Positions 41,237 to 51,010 are shown, counted from the first letter of the stretch. The stretch: 64,000 nucleotides of DNA from Pseudomonas plecoglossicida NBRC 103162 = DSM 15088 (GCF_000730665.1 NZ_BBIV01000009.1:62001-126000), one strand, 5' to 3'. Numbers and translations are program-made. The notes: a model not told the origin generated them from the letters alone.

Positions 41237-41878
41237 CTATGCAAAGGTGTGCCCCCGCCGCCCTTTCCACCGATCCAGCCCCAGCAGCACCAGGCTGATT
41301 GCCCAGAACCCCGCCAGTATTCCCAGCGCGTTGAGCATCACCTGCCCATACCCCAATTCCGCCACATCGATGAACGGATAGGGGTAGACCCCGATCTCAT
41401 CGCCCCGCCACAGCGCGTAGGCGAAATACGCCGCCGGGTACAACGCCCACGCCGCCAGGTGCCGAAGCCTCAGGTTGCCCTTGGGCACCACGAACCACCA
41501 GAACACCACATACAGTGTCGGCATCACATCGTGCAGCAATTCGTCCGCCAGCCATTGCCAACCCTCGGGTTGCCAGAGATGCCGCAGCAACACGCTGTAG
41601 GCCAGGGCCACCAGGACAATGCTGGCAGCCACTGCCGAACTGACCGCAGGCGACAGGAAAAAACGCCTGGCGCTCGACTCCCGCCCGAACGCCGCATAGC
41701 TCACGACGGTCGCCACCAGGGTATTGGTCAGCACCGTGAAGTAGCCGAACACATTGATCAGGCCACCGATGAGGCTGGCCTGTTCCTGCCAACGCGCGAG
41801 CAACACCAGGTAGACCTGCACCGTGAGGCCCAGCCAGCCCAGCACGGCCACCAGCGCCAACCAGGGACGATGCGGCAT
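41237..41878 (-). CDS. Pr6Pr family membrane protein
   Basis: A 213-residue protein with six hydrophobic segments (e.g. WLALVAVLGWLGLTVQVYLVL, VSSAVAASIVLVALAYSVLL, HDVMPTLYVVFWWFVVPKG). The YPYPFIDVAELGYG and LLHDVMPTLY features recall Pr6Pr (integral membrane proteins of unknown function). It lies one base after the stop of the VF530-family gene, so both are on one transcript. No function can be assigned. Confidence 0.75.
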   Translation of the reverse strand: MPHRPWLALVAVLGWLGLTVQVYLVLLARWQEQASLIGGLINVFGYFTVLTNTLVATVVSYAAFGRESSARRFFLSPAVSSAVAASIVLVALAYSVLLRHLWQPEGWQWLADELLHDVMPTLYVVFWWFVVPKGNLRLRHLAAWALYPAAYFAYALWRGDEIGVYPYPFIDVAELGYGQVMLNALGILAGFWAISLVLLGLDRWKGRRGHTFA

Positions 41879-41879
41879 G

Positions 41880-42101
41880 TCAGGCCTGGCGCTGCAGTTT
41901 CACGTAGAGCTGCTCGACCTTCTCCCGCGCCCAGGGCGTCTTGCGCAGGAAGGTCAGGCTCGACTTGATGCTCGGGTTGCTCTTGAAGCAACGCACGTCC
42001 ACACGCTCGGCCAGCCCCTGCCATTGGTAGTGCGCCACCAGCTCGGTGAGGATCTGTTCGAGGGTCTTGCCGTGCAGCGCGTTGTGTTGGCCCGTGCTCA
42101 T
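41880..42101 (-). CDS. VF530 family DNA-binding protein
   Basis: A 73-residue small basic protein. The family sequence [17 protein letters not shown] followed by [26 protein letters not shown] is present in full. VF530 proteins have a DNA-binding fold but unknown role. First gene of a two-gene transcript with the Pr6Pr gene, divergent from the ZnuD-type receptor. It may therefore share the regulatory gap that contains a Zur box. Confidence 0.88.
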   Translation of the reverse strand: MSTGQHNALHGKTLEQILTELVAHYQWQGLAERVDVRCFKSNPSIKSSLTFLRKTPWAREKVEQLYVKLQRQA

Positions 42102-42215
42102 GCCAGTGCTCCAGCGTGGAAAAAGATGCGCACCTTACACGAGTGTAGTGCTGGGCGGGCCTCCCGCAGCCTGCAAAAAACCGCTGGCCAGGGGCAAAAG
42201 CTCTGTGCTGAAATA

Positions 42216-42237
42216 GTGACGTTATATTGTAACAACA
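42216..42237. promoter_or_regulatory. Putative Zur box
   Basis: GTTATATTGTAAC (42221-42233) with flanking GTGAC and AACA matches the Zur dyad core GTTATA-N-TATAAC closely. It lies about 33 bases before the ZnuD-type receptor start, suitable for repression by zinc-loaded Zur. Confidence 0.7.
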
Positions 42238-42269
42238 CAAAAGCAACTGCCAAGGAACGTCACAGCCCC

Positions 42270-44303
42270 ATGCTGCACATCCCGCTACGCCTCTCCCCCT
42301 TCACGGTCGCCCTGTGGCTTGCCAGCTCGCCCAGCCAGGCCGTCGAACTCGAACCCCAGGTCATCACCGCCAACCCCTTGGGCAGCCGCCAGTTGGCTGC
42401 GCCGAGCAGCGTGCTGACAGGTGACGATCTGCTGCAACAGCAACACGGCAGCCTCGGCGAAACCTTGAACAAACAGCCCGGTGTCGCTTCCACCTGGTTC
42501 GGCCCTGGCGCCAGTCGCCCGGTCATCCGCGGCCTTGACGGCGATCGCATTCGCATCCTGCGAAACGGCGTGGGCGCACTGGACGCCTCGTCGTTGTCCT
42601 ACGATCACGCCGTAGCGCTTGACCCGGTGACCGTCGAGCGCGTGGAAATCGTCCGCGGCCCTGCCGCCTTGATGTATGGCGGCAACGCCATCGGTGGCGT
42701 GGTCAACACCTTCGACAACCGTATTCCGGACGCGCCGGTGGAGGGCATTCAAGGTGCGGGCGAACTGCGTTACGGCGGTGCCGATACCACCCGCAGCAGC
42801 GCCGGCAAACTGGAGGTCGGCGACGGTGCCTTTGCCCTGCACCTGGACGCCAACAGCCGCCAGTTCAACGACCTGCGCATCCCAGGCCATGCACGCAGCT
42901 CGAACGTGCGCAGTGCCGACGAACCGGGTAGCAAGCACCGCCTGGAAAACAGCGACGGTCGCCAGGATGGCGGCGCGATCGGTGGCGCCTACCACTGGGA
43001 TCATGGCTACACCGGCATGTCCTACAGCCGCTACGACAGCAACTACGGCTCGGTCGCCGAACCCGGCGTGCGCCTGGACATGCAGCAGGACCACTATGGA
43101 TTCGCCTCGGAACTGCGCGACCTGGACGGCCCGTTCAGCTCACTCAAGGTCGATGCCGGCTACACCGACTATCAACACCGCGAGATCGAAAGCGGTGAGG
43201 TCCACACGACCTTCAGGAACAAAGGCTACGAGGCCAGAATCGAGGCCCGCCATCAACCGATGGGCCCCCTCGAGGGCGTGATCGGCGCCCAGGTCAGCCG
43301 CAACGAATTTTCGGCGCTGGGTGAGGAAGCTTTCGTTCCACATACCGATACCGACAGCCTTGCGCTGTTCCTGCTGGAGCAATGGCAAGCCACAGAACGC
43401 CTTGGCCTGAGCCTTGGGGCCCGGTTGGAACACACGCGGGTGGACCCGGATGCCAAGGGCAACGAAAATTTCAGCGACGCAAGCAGCGCCAGCAGTTTCA
43501 ACGCCTACAGCCTGTCTTCGGGGGCGGTGTACCAGCTCGACCCCGTCTGGTCGCTGGCCGCCAACCTTGGCTACACCGAGCGCGCGCCAACCTTCTACGA
43601 GCTGTACGCCAATGGCCCTCACGTCGCCACCGGGGCGTTCGAGGTCGGCGATGCGAACCTGGGCAAGGAAAAGGCCCTCTCTGCCGACCTGGCCCTGCGC
43701 TTCGACAACGGCGCACACAAAGGCAGCGTAGGCGTCTTCTACAGTCATTTTCGCAACTACATCGGGCTGATCGGCACCGGCAATCTGCGTGAAGGTCACG
43801 AGCATGGCGACGAGGATCACGACCATGATCACGGTGATTTGCCCGAGTATCAGTATCAAGGCGTGCGGGCACAGTTCTATGGCATCGAAGCCCAGGACCG
43901 CTGGCAGCTGCTGGAAAACCGTCTTGGCAGCTTTGCCCTTGAACTGTCTGGCGATTACACCCGGGCAAAGAACCTCGACAGCGGCGAGCCTTTGCCACGC
44001 ATCGCGCCGCTACGCGTGAACAGTGGCCTGGTCTGGGCGCTGGAGCGCTGGCAGGCGCGGATCGATGTGCAACATGCCGCTTCGCAGCATCGCGCGCCAG
44101 CCAACGAGACCGATACCGAGGGCTACACCACGCTGGGTGCTAGCGTCGGTTACCGCTTCGACGTTGGCCAGAGCCAGTGGCTGGCCTTCGTGCGCGGCGA
44201 GAACCTGACGGACCAGACCGTGCGCTATGCCAGCTCCATCCTGCGAGACATCGCGCCAGCGCCTGGGCGCAGTGTCGAAGTAGGGTTGCGGACTACCTTC
44301 TGA
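42270..44303 (+). CDS. znuD: TonB-dependent outer-membrane receptor, ZnuD-like zinc receptor
   Basis: A 677-residue receptor. A Sec signal peptide (ends near SQAVELEP), a plug domain (QQQHGSLGETLNKQPGVAST, VEIVRGPAALMYGGNAIGG) and a 22-strand barrel ending in RSVEVGLRTTF are seen. A His/Asp-rich loop, EGHEHGDEDHDHDHGD, at about residues 508-523, is a feature of zinc receptors of the ZnuD group. Uptake across the outer membrane is powered by TonB. The Zur box upstream supports zinc as the ligand. ATG 42270 is selected; upstream frame to 41823 overlaps the divergent genes and is not coding. A closely similar receptor is PA0781 of P. aeruginosa. Confidence 0.82.
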   Translation: MLHIPLRLSPFTVALWLASSPSQAVELEPQVITANPLGSRQLAAPSSVLTGDDLLQQQHGSLGETLNKQPGVASTWFGPGASRPVIRGLDGDRIRILRNGVGALDASSLSYDHAVALDPVTVERVEIVRGPAALMYGGNAIGGVVNTFDNRIPDAPVEGIQGAGELRYGGADTTRSSAGKLEVGDGAFALHLDANSRQFNDLRIPGHARSSNVRSADEPGSKHRLENSDGRQDGGAIGGAYHWDHGYTGMSYSRYDSNYGSVAEPGVRLDMQQDHYGFASELRDLDGPFSSLKVDAGYTDYQHREIESGEVHTTFRNKGYEARIEARHQPMGPLEGVIGAQVSRNEFSALGEEAFVPHTDTDSLALFLLEQWQATERLGLSLGARLEHTRVDPDAKGNENFSDASSASSFNAYSLSSGAVYQLDPVWSLAANLGYTERAPTFYELYANGPHVATGAFEVGDANLGKEKALSADLALRFDNGAHKGSVGVFYSHFRNYIGLIGTGNLREGHEHGDEDHDHDHGDLPEYQYQGVRAQFYGIEAQDRWQLLENRLGSFALELSGDYTRAKNLDSGEPLPRIAPLRVNSGLVWALERWQARIDVQHAASQHRAPANETDTEGYTTLGASVGYRFDVGQSQWLAFVRGENLTDQTVRYASSILRDIAPAPGRSVEVGLRTTF

Positions 44304-44311
44304 TCACCTTT

Positions 44312-44385
44312 GAAGCCGATCGCCGGCAAGCCGGCTTCCACGGTCATGTGGGGTACCTGTGGGAGCCGGCTTGCCGGCGTTGGGC
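44312..44385. repeat. REP pair (inverted) after znuD
   Basis: Two copies of the GCCGGCAAGCCGGC core in opposite orientation about 26 bases apart, after the receptor stop. An extra small inverted repeat ATTGTT/AACAAT (44400-44422) lies next to it; its meaning is unknown. Confidence 0.7.
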
Positions 44386-44582
44386 TGTAGAGACAGTTGA
44401 TTGTTACTCCCTCGGCAACAATGAACTGCGACAATCTGTCTTTTTTTCTTACAATTTCCCCTATATCCTCCCCATTGCAAGCTGAAACGCTTCACTTCAA
44501 CCATCTTGTCGCCATATTCATTGAAGGCCCAACCTTCGATGCGCTTGCCGTTTTTTCAATAATCAGAAGATAGCGCTACCTC

Positions 44583-45917
44583 ATGCTCCAACTGCCCAAA
44601 CCCTGTTACATCGGCCTTGCCCTCGGCGCGCTGACGACTGCCGCCGCTGCCAGCGAACCCTTCGCCAGCGATTCCCCCTGGATGCTGGGCGACTGGGGCG
44701 GAACCCGCAGCGAACTGCTGGAACAAGGCTACGATTTCACCCTCGGCTACACCGGCGAAATGGGCAGCAACCTGCACGGCGGCCATGACCACGATCGCAC
44801 TGCGCGCTACAGCGACCAATTCACATTCGGCAGCCACCTGGACTTGGAAAAGATCCTCGGCTGGCAAGACACCGAACTGCAGCTGACCATCACCGAGCGC
44901 CACGGCGACAACATCAGCAACGACCGCATCAACGATCCGCGTGTCGGGGGCTTCACCTCCGCCCAGGAAGTCTGGGGCCGAGGCGAAACCTGGCGACTCA
45001 CGCAGATGTGGATCAAGCAGCAATACTTCGACGGCACCCTCGATGTGAAATTCGGCCGTTTCGGCGAAGGTGAGGACTTCAACAGCTTCCCCTGCGACTT
45101 CCAGAACCTGGCCTTCTGCGGCTCGCAGGTGGGCAACTGGGCCGGCAGCGTCTGGTACAACTGGCCAGTCAGCCAATGGGCCCTGCGAGTGCGCTACAAC
45201 CTCGATGACACACTCTACGCGCAGGTCGGCGTATTCGAACAGAACCCCTCCAACCTCGAATCCGGCAATGGTTTCAAGCTCAGCGGCAGCGGCACGCAGG
45301 GCGCCGTGATGCCGGTCGAACTGGTCTGGAGCCCGACGGTCAATGGCCTGAAAGGGGAATATCGCACCGGCTACTACTACAGTAATGCCAAGGCACAGGA
45401 TGTGCTGAAGGACAGCAACGGCCAGCCGGCCGCCATCAGTGGCGCCGCCTACCGCAGCAGTTCGAGCAAACACGGCCTGTGGATCGGGGCACAGCAGCAG
45501 GTCACATCGCTGGCATCCGACCGATCGCGCGGGCTGAGCCTGTTCGCCAACGCCACGGTGCACGACAAGAAGACCAATGCCATCGACAACTATGTTCAGG
45601 CAGGACTGCTATTCAAGGGCCCCTTCGACGCCCGCGCCAAGGACGATATCGGCTTCGCCCTCGCCCGCGTGCACGTCAATCCCGCCTATCGCAAGAATGC
45701 CCGCCTGGCCAATGAGGCAGCCGGGCTCGACGACTACGACGATCCGGGCTACCTGCCGGTGCAGGACACCGAATACAGCGCTGAACTCTATTACGGCATT
45801 CACCTGGCCGACTGGTTTACCGTGCGTCCGAACCTGCAGTACATCCGCCATCCGGGTGGGGTGTCGCAGGTCGATGATGCCGTGGTCGGCGGCCTGAAGA
45901 TCCAGAGCACGTTCTGA
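44583..45917 (+). CDS. oprB: Carbohydrate-selective porin OprB
   Basis: A 444-residue outer-membrane porin. A signal peptide (cut near AAAA/SEPFA) is followed by the OprB-family start WMLGDWGGTRSELLEQGYDF and a C-terminal aromatic residue (KIQSTF). It lets glucose and other sugars cross the outer membrane to the periplasm. The gene is 28 bases upstream of gcd, so porin and periplasmic glucose oxidation are co-expressed. An early loop, LHGGHDHDRTARYS, is histidine-rich, perhaps incidental. Confidence 0.93.
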   Translation: MLQLPKPCYIGLALGALTTAAAASEPFASDSPWMLGDWGGTRSELLEQGYDFTLGYTGEMGSNLHGGHDHDRTARYSDQFTFGSHLDLEKILGWQDTELQLTITERHGDNISNDRINDPRVGGFTSAQEVWGRGETWRLTQMWIKQQYFDGTLDVKFGRFGEGEDFNSFPCDFQNLAFCGSQVGNWAGSVWYNWPVSQWALRVRYNLDDTLYAQVGVFEQNPSNLESGNGFKLSGSGTQGAVMPVELVWSPTVNGLKGEYRTGYYYSNAKAQDVLKDSNGQPAAISGAAYRSSSSKHGLWIGAQQQVTSLASDRSRGLSLFANATVHDKKTNAIDNYVQAGLLFKGPFDARAKDDIGFALARVHVNPAYRKNARLANEAAGLDDYDDPGYLPVQDTEYSAELYYGIHLADWFTVRPNLQYIRHPGGVSQVDDAVVGGLKIQSTF

Positions 45918-45945
45918 CAATTTTCAACCTAACGGAGAACATACG

Positions 45946-48357
45946 ATGAGCACTGACGGTGCCGAGAATGGAAGCCGCTGGCTACCGCGCCTGATGGGCG
46001 TACTGCTGTTGCTGATGGGCCTGGGCCTGGTAGCCGGCGGGATCAAGCTGAGCCAGGTCGGCGGATCGCTTTACTACCTGATCGCCGGCATCGGCTTTGC
46101 CCTGTCGGGCATCCTGCTGCTGGCCCAGCGCCGCATCGCCCTTGGCCTGTATGGCCTGGTGCTGCTGGGCAGCACCGCGTGGGCCTTGCTGGAAGTGGGC
46201 CTGGACTGGTGGCAGCTGGTGCCGCGCCTGGCCCTGTGGTTCGCCATTGGCGTGGTCCTGCTGCTGCCCTGGGCACGGCGCCCGTTGATCGGCCCGGCCA
46301 ACAAGGCCAACACGGCGCTGCTCAGCGTGGCTGTCCTGGCGTCCGGCGCCTGCGCGCTGGGCAGCCAGTTTACCCACCCCGGTGAAGTGTTCGGCGAACT
46401 CGGCCGCGAAAACAGCGAAATGGGCAGCGCCGCGCCGGCCATGCCTGACGGCGACTGGCAGGCCTATGGCCGCTCCGAACATGGCGACCGTTATTCACCG
46501 TTGCGCCAGATCACCCCGCAGAACGCCTACCGCCTGGAAGAGGCCTGGCGTATCCGCACCGGTGACCTGCCGACCGATAACGACCCGGTCGAGCTGACCA
46601 ACGAAAACACCCCGCTCAAAGCCAACGGCATGCTCTACGCCTGCACAGCCCACAGCAAGGTGCTGGCACTCGACCCGGATACCGGCGCCGAGATCTGGCG
46701 CTTCGACCCGCAGATCAAGACACTGGTCGGCACCTTCAAAGGCTTTGCCCACATGACCTGCCGCGGGGTCTCGTACTATGACGAGAACGCCTACGTCAGC
46801 CGCGACGGCAGCCCGGCACCGAAAGTCTCCGACGCAGGCCAGGCCGTGGCCCTGGCCTGCCCACGCCGCCTTTACCTGCCCACCGCCGATGCTCGCCTGA
46901 TCGCCATCAACGCCGACAACGGCAAGGTCTGCGAAGGCTTCGCCAACCAGGGCGCGATCGACCTGACCACAGGCATCGGCCCGTTCACCGCCGGCGGCTA
47001 CTATTCCACCTCACCCGCGGCGATCACCCGCAGCCTGGTGATCATCGGCGGTCATGTCACCGACAACGAGTCGACCAACGAGCCCTCCGGCGTGATCCGC
47101 GCCTACGACGTGCACGATGGCCGCCTGGTCTGGAACTGGGACAGCAACAACCCGGACGACACCAAGCCATTGGCGCCGGGCAAGACCTACAGCCGCAACT
47201 CGGCCAACATGTGGTCGCTGGCCAGCGTCGATGAAGACCTCGGCATGGTCTACCTGCCGCTGGGCAACCAGACGCCCGACCAGTACGGCGCCGACCGCAC
47301 TCCAGGTGCCGAGAAGTACAGTGCCGGCGTGGTCGCCCTGGACCTTGCCACTGGCAAGGCCCGCTGGAACTACCAGTTCACCCACCACGACCTGTGGGAC
47401 ATGGACGTCGGCAGCCAGCCGACCCTGGTGCACCTGAAGGCCAAGGACGGCGTCAAGCCGGCGATCATCGTGCCAACCAAGCAGGGCAGCCTGTACGTGC
47501 TCGATCGCCGTGACGGCACGCCGATCGTGCCGATCCGCGAGATCCCGGTGCCACAGGGCGCAGTCAAGGGAGACCGCACCGCGCCGACCCAGGCCCGCTC
47601 CGACCTCAACCTGCTCGGCCCGGAACTGACCGAACAGGCCATGTGGGGTGCGACCCCGTTCGACCAGATGCTGTGCCGCATCCAGTTCCGTGAACTGCGC
47701 TACGAAGGCCAGTACACGCCGCCATCCGAGCAAGGCTCGCTGGTCTACCCGGGCAACGTCGGCGTGTTCAACTGGGGCAGCGTGTCGGTCGACCCGGTTC
47801 GCCAGCTGCTGTTCACCTCGCCCAACTACATGGCGTTCGTGTCGAAGATGGTGCCGCGTGAACAGGTGGCCGCTGGCAGCAAGCGCGAAAGCGAGACCAG
47901 TGGCGTGCAACCTAACACCGGCGCACCTTACGCGGTCACCATGCACCCGTTCATGTCGCCGCTGGGCGTACCGTGCCAGGCGCCGGCCTGGGGCTACGTG
48001 GCAGCCATCGACCTGTTCACCAACAAGGTAGTGTGGAAGCGCAAGAACGGGACCACCCGTGACAGCACCCCGGTACCGATAGGCCTGCCCGTGGGCGTGC
48101 CGAGCATGGGGGGTTCGATCGTCACCGCCGGTGGCGTCGGTTTCCTCAGCGGCACCCTCGACCAGTACCTGCGCGCCTATGACGTGAACGACGGCAAGGA
48201 GTTGTGGAAGGCGCGCCTGCCTGCGGGTGGCCAAGCGACGCCGATGACGTACGCCGGCAAGGACGGCAAGCAGTACGTGCTGATCGTCGCCGGCGGCCAT
48301 GGATCGCTGGGGACCCGCATGGGCGATTACATCATCGCTTACAAATTGGCTGAGTAA
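45946..48357 (+). CDS. gcd: Membrane-bound PQQ-dependent glucose dehydrogenase
   Basis: An 803-residue quinoprotein that oxidises glucose to gluconolactone in the periplasm and passes electrons to ubiquinone. Five N-terminal membrane helices (residues about 15-140) precede the eight-bladed PQQ beta-propeller (WQAYGRSEHGDRYSPLRQI, DSNNPDDTKPL, TTRDSTPVPIGLPVGVPSMGG). It is the first step of the direct oxidative pathway to gluconate and 2-ketogluconate, and the cause of phosphate solubilisation. Together with oprB it forms a two-gene unit. Start MSTDGAENGS at 45946 has CGGAG upstream. Confidence 0.96.
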   Translation: MSTDGAENGSRWLPRLMGVLLLLMGLGLVAGGIKLSQVGGSLYYLIAGIGFALSGILLLAQRRIALGLYGLVLLGSTAWALLEVGLDWWQLVPRLALWFAIGVVLLLPWARRPLIGPANKANTALLSVAVLASGACALGSQFTHPGEVFGELGRENSEMGSAAPAMPDGDWQAYGRSEHGDRYSPLRQITPQNAYRLEEAWRIRTGDLPTDNDPVELTNENTPLKANGMLYACTAHSKVLALDPDTGAEIWRFDPQIKTLVGTFKGFAHMTCRGVSYYDENAYVSRDGSPAPKVSDAGQAVALACPRRLYLPTADARLIAINADNGKVCEGFANQGAIDLTTGIGPFTAGGYYSTSPAAITRSLVIIGGHVTDNESTNEPSGVIRAYDVHDGRLVWNWDSNNPDDTKPLAPGKTYSRNSANMWSLASVDEDLGMVYLPLGNQTPDQYGADRTPGAEKYSAGVVALDLATGKARWNYQFTHHDLWDMDVGSQPTLVHLKAKDGVKPAIIVPTKQGSLYVLDRRDGTPIVPIREIPVPQGAVKGDRTAPTQARSDLNLLGPELTEQAMWGATPFDQMLCRIQFRELRYEGQYTPPSEQGSLVYPGNVGVFNWGSVSVDPVRQLLFTSPNYMAFVSKMVPREQVAAGSKRESETSGVQPNTGAPYAVTMHPFMSPLGVPCQAPAWGYVAAIDLFTNKVVWKRKNGTTRDSTPVPIGLPVGVPSMGGSIVTAGGVGFLSGTLDQYLRAYDVNDGKELWKARLPAGGQATPMTYAGKDGKQYVLIVAGGHGSLGTRMGDYIIAYKLAE

Positions 48358-48383
48358 CCCTTAGCTGCGGCGCTGAAGCCACC

Positions 48384-48480
48384 GCCGCCATCGCCGGCAA
48401 GCCGGCTCCCACAGGGTCCTCCACTGTTTTCAAGGCAAGTGGAGAACCTGTGGGAGCCGGCTTGCCGGCGGTGAGGCCGG
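48384..48480. repeat. REP pair (inverted) between gcd and lon
   Basis: Two cores, CGCCGGCAAGCCGGCTCCCAC and its inverse, about 45 bases apart, in a 224-base gap; between them is CCACTG-TTTTCAAGG-CAAGTGG, a weak small dyad. The rest of the gap (48481-48581) holds the lon promoter, for which I see no strong consensus. Confidence 0.7.
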
Positions 48481-48581
48481 CCCAGACGACCCGCACTGCC
48501 CCTCCTGCGCCCTTCGTCTACCATTGAAACCCATCCCCCCGCGCCCCATCTAAGCACCATAGTCATTCACGCAGGTGCCCC

Positions 48582-51005
48582 ATGAGCGACCAGCAGGATT
48601 TCCCGGAACAACCCGAACAGCACAGCGAAGCCGAACATCTCGATACCCAGACCGAACCCGGCCACGCCCTCGCCCTGCCCGGCCAGCAGTTGCCGGACAA
48701 GGTCTACGTGATCCCGATCCACAACCGCCCGTTCTTCCCGGCCCAGGTGTTGCCGGTGATCGTCAACGAAGAACCCTGGGCCGAAACCCTCGACCTGGTG
48801 GCCAAGACCCCGCATCACTCACTGGCGCTGTTCTTCATGGACACCCCGCCGGAAGACCACCGTCACTTCGACACCTCCGCCCTCCCGCAGTACGGCACTC
48901 TGGTCAAGGTGCACCACGCCAGCCGCGAGAACGGCAAACTGCAGTTCGTCGCCCAGGGCCTGACCCGAGTGCGCATCCGCACCTGGCTCAAACACCACCG
49001 CCCGCCGTACCTGGTCGAAGTCGAGTACCCCCGCCAACCGGCCGAGCCGACCGACGAGGTCAAGGCCTACGGTATGGCCCTGATCAATGCGATCAAGGAA
49101 CTGCTGCCGCTCAACCCGTTGTACAGCGAAGAGCTGAAGAACTACCTCAACCGCTTCAGTCCCAACGACCCTTCACCGCTCACCGACTTCGCCGCCGCAC
49201 TGACTTCGGCCACCGGCAATCAGTTGCAGGAAGTGCTCGATTGCGTGCCCATGCTCAAGCGCATGGAGAAAGTCCTGCCGATGCTGCGCAAGGAAGTCGA
49301 AGTCGCGCGCCTGCAGAACGAGATCTCCGCCGAGGTCAACCGACAGATCGGCGAGCACCAGCGTGAGTTCTTCCTCAAGGAACAGCTCAAGGTCATCCAG
49401 CAGGAGCTGGGCCTGACCAAGGATGACCGCAGTGCCGACCTCGAACAGTTCGAGCAGCGCCTGCAGGGCAAGACCTTGCCGGACCAGGCCAAGAAGCGTA
49501 TCGATGAAGAAATGGGCAAGCTGGCGATCCTCGAGACCGGCTCGCCCGAATACGCCGTTACCCGCAATTACCTGGAATGGGCCACCGTCCTGCCCTGGGG
49601 TATTTACGGCAAGGACAAACTCGACCTCAAACACGCACGCAAGGTGCTCGACCAGCACCATGCCGGCCTCGACGACATCAAGGAACGTATCCTCGAATTC
49701 CTCGCCGTGGGCGCCTGGAAGGGCGAGATCAGCGGCTCCATCGTCCTGTTGGTAGGCCCGCCCGGGGTGGGCAAGACCAGCATCGGCAAGTCCATCGCCG
49801 AATCCCTTGGCCGGCCTTTCTACCGTTTCAGTGTCGGCGGCATGCGCGATGAAGCTGAGATCAAGGGCCATCGTCGCACCTACATTGGTGCCCAACCGGG
49901 CAAGCTGGTGCAGGCGTTGAAGGATGTCGAGGTGATGAACCCGGTGATCATGCTCGACGAAATCGACAAGATGGGCCAGAGCTACCAGGGCGACCCGGCT
50001 TCGGCGCTACTGGAAACCCTCGACCCGGAACAGAACGTCGATTTCCTCGACCATTACCTGGACCTGCGCCTGGACCTTTCCAAGGTACTGTTCGTGTGCA
50101 CCGCCAACACCCTGGACTCGATACCCGGGCCCTTGCTCGACCGTATGGAAGTGATTCGCCTGTCCGGCTACATCACCGAAGAAAAGCTGGCCATCGCCAA
50201 GCGCCACCTGTGGCCCAAGCAGTTGGACAAGGCCGGTGTCGCCAAGACCAGCCTGAGCATCAGCGACAGTGCCCTGCGCACCGTGATCGAGGGCTATGCC
50301 CGCGAGGCCGGCGTGCGGCAGCTGGAGAAGCAGCTGGGCAAGCTGGTGCGCAAGGCCGTGGTCAAACTGCTGGAAGACCCGGATGCCAAGCTCAAGATCG
50401 GCACCAAGGATCTCGAATCCGCCCTGGGCATGCCGGTGTTCCGCAGTGAACAAGTGCTGGCCGGCAAGGGTGTCATCACGGGCCTGGCCTGGACCAGCAT
50501 GGGCGGTGCCACCCTTCCGATCGAAGCGACCCGCATTCACACCTTGAACCGCGGCTTCAAACTCACCGGCAAGTTGGGCGACGTGATGAAGGAGTCTGCT
50601 GAAATCGCCTACAGCTACGTCAGCTCCAACCTCAAGCAGTTTGGCGGTGATCCTGTCTTCTTCAACGAGGCGTTCATTCACCTGCACGTCCCCGAAGGCG
50701 CCACGCCCAAGGACGGCCCGAGTGCCGGCATCACCATGGCCAGCGCACTGCTGTCACTGGCCCGGGACCAGGTGCCGAAGAAAGGCGTGGCCATGACCGG
50801 CGAGCTGACCCTCACCGGCCAGGTGCTGCCCATTGGCGGGGTGCGCGAGAAAGTGATTGCGGCACGTCGACAGAAAATCTTCGAGCTGATCCTGCCGGAG
50901 CCGAACCGGGGGGATTATGAGGAGTTGCCCGACTACCTGCGCGAAGGCATAACCGTTCATTTCGCCAAGCGCTTTGCGGATGTCGCGAAGATCTTGTTCA
51001 ACTGA
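48582..51005 (+). CDS. lon: ATP-dependent protease Lon (second Lon-type)
   Basis: An 807-residue AAA+ serine protease. It has the N-terminal LON substrate-binding domain (starting about residue 38), Walker A GPPGVGKT (392-399), Walker B VIMLDEID, and the Ser-Lys dyad Ser714 (KDGPSAG) and Lys757 (GGVREK). Its N-terminus is extended and acidic (SDQQDFPEQPEQHSEAEH). P. putida-type genomes have a main Lon elsewhere (near clpX); this one, downstream of gcd, is a paralogue and may have a specific role. Its regulation cannot be seen here. Confidence 0.93.
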   Translation: MSDQQDFPEQPEQHSEAEHLDTQTEPGHALALPGQQLPDKVYVIPIHNRPFFPAQVLPVIVNEEPWAETLDLVAKTPHHSLALFFMDTPPEDHRHFDTSALPQYGTLVKVHHASRENGKLQFVAQGLTRVRIRTWLKHHRPPYLVEVEYPRQPAEPTDEVKAYGMALINAIKELLPLNPLYSEELKNYLNRFSPNDPSPLTDFAAALTSATGNQLQEVLDCVPMLKRMEKVLPMLRKEVEVARLQNEISAEVNRQIGEHQREFFLKEQLKVIQQELGLTKDDRSADLEQFEQRLQGKTLPDQAKKRIDEEMGKLAILETGSPEYAVTRNYLEWATVLPWGIYGKDKLDLKHARKVLDQHHAGLDDIKERILEFLAVGAWKGEISGSIVLLVGPPGVGKTSIGKSIAESLGRPFYRFSVGGMRDEAEIKGHRRTYIGAQPGKLVQALKDVEVMNPVIMLDEIDKMGQSYQGDPASALLETLDPEQNVDFLDHYLDLRLDLSKVLFVCTANTLDSIPGPLLDRMEVIRLSGYITEEKLAIAKRHLWPKQLDKAGVAKTSLSISDSALRTVIEGYAREAGVRQLEKQLGKLVRKAVVKLLEDPDAKLKIGTKDLESALGMPVFRSEQVLAGKGVITGLAWTSMGGATLPIEATRIHTLNRGFKLTGKLGDVMKESAEIAYSYVSSNLKQFGGDPVFFNEAFIHLHVPEGATPKDGPSAGITMASALLSLARDQVPKKGVAMTGELTLTGQVLPIGGVREKVIAARRQKIFELILPEPNRGDYEELPDYLREGITVHFAKRFADVAKILFN

Positions 51006-51010
51006 CCCAT

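Noticed and set aside
44400..44422. ATTGTT/AACAAT inverted repeat upstream of oprB considered as a HexR or sugar-regulator operator
   Set aside because: Six-base arms are short and the sequence does not match any operator I can name; chance occurrence is likely.
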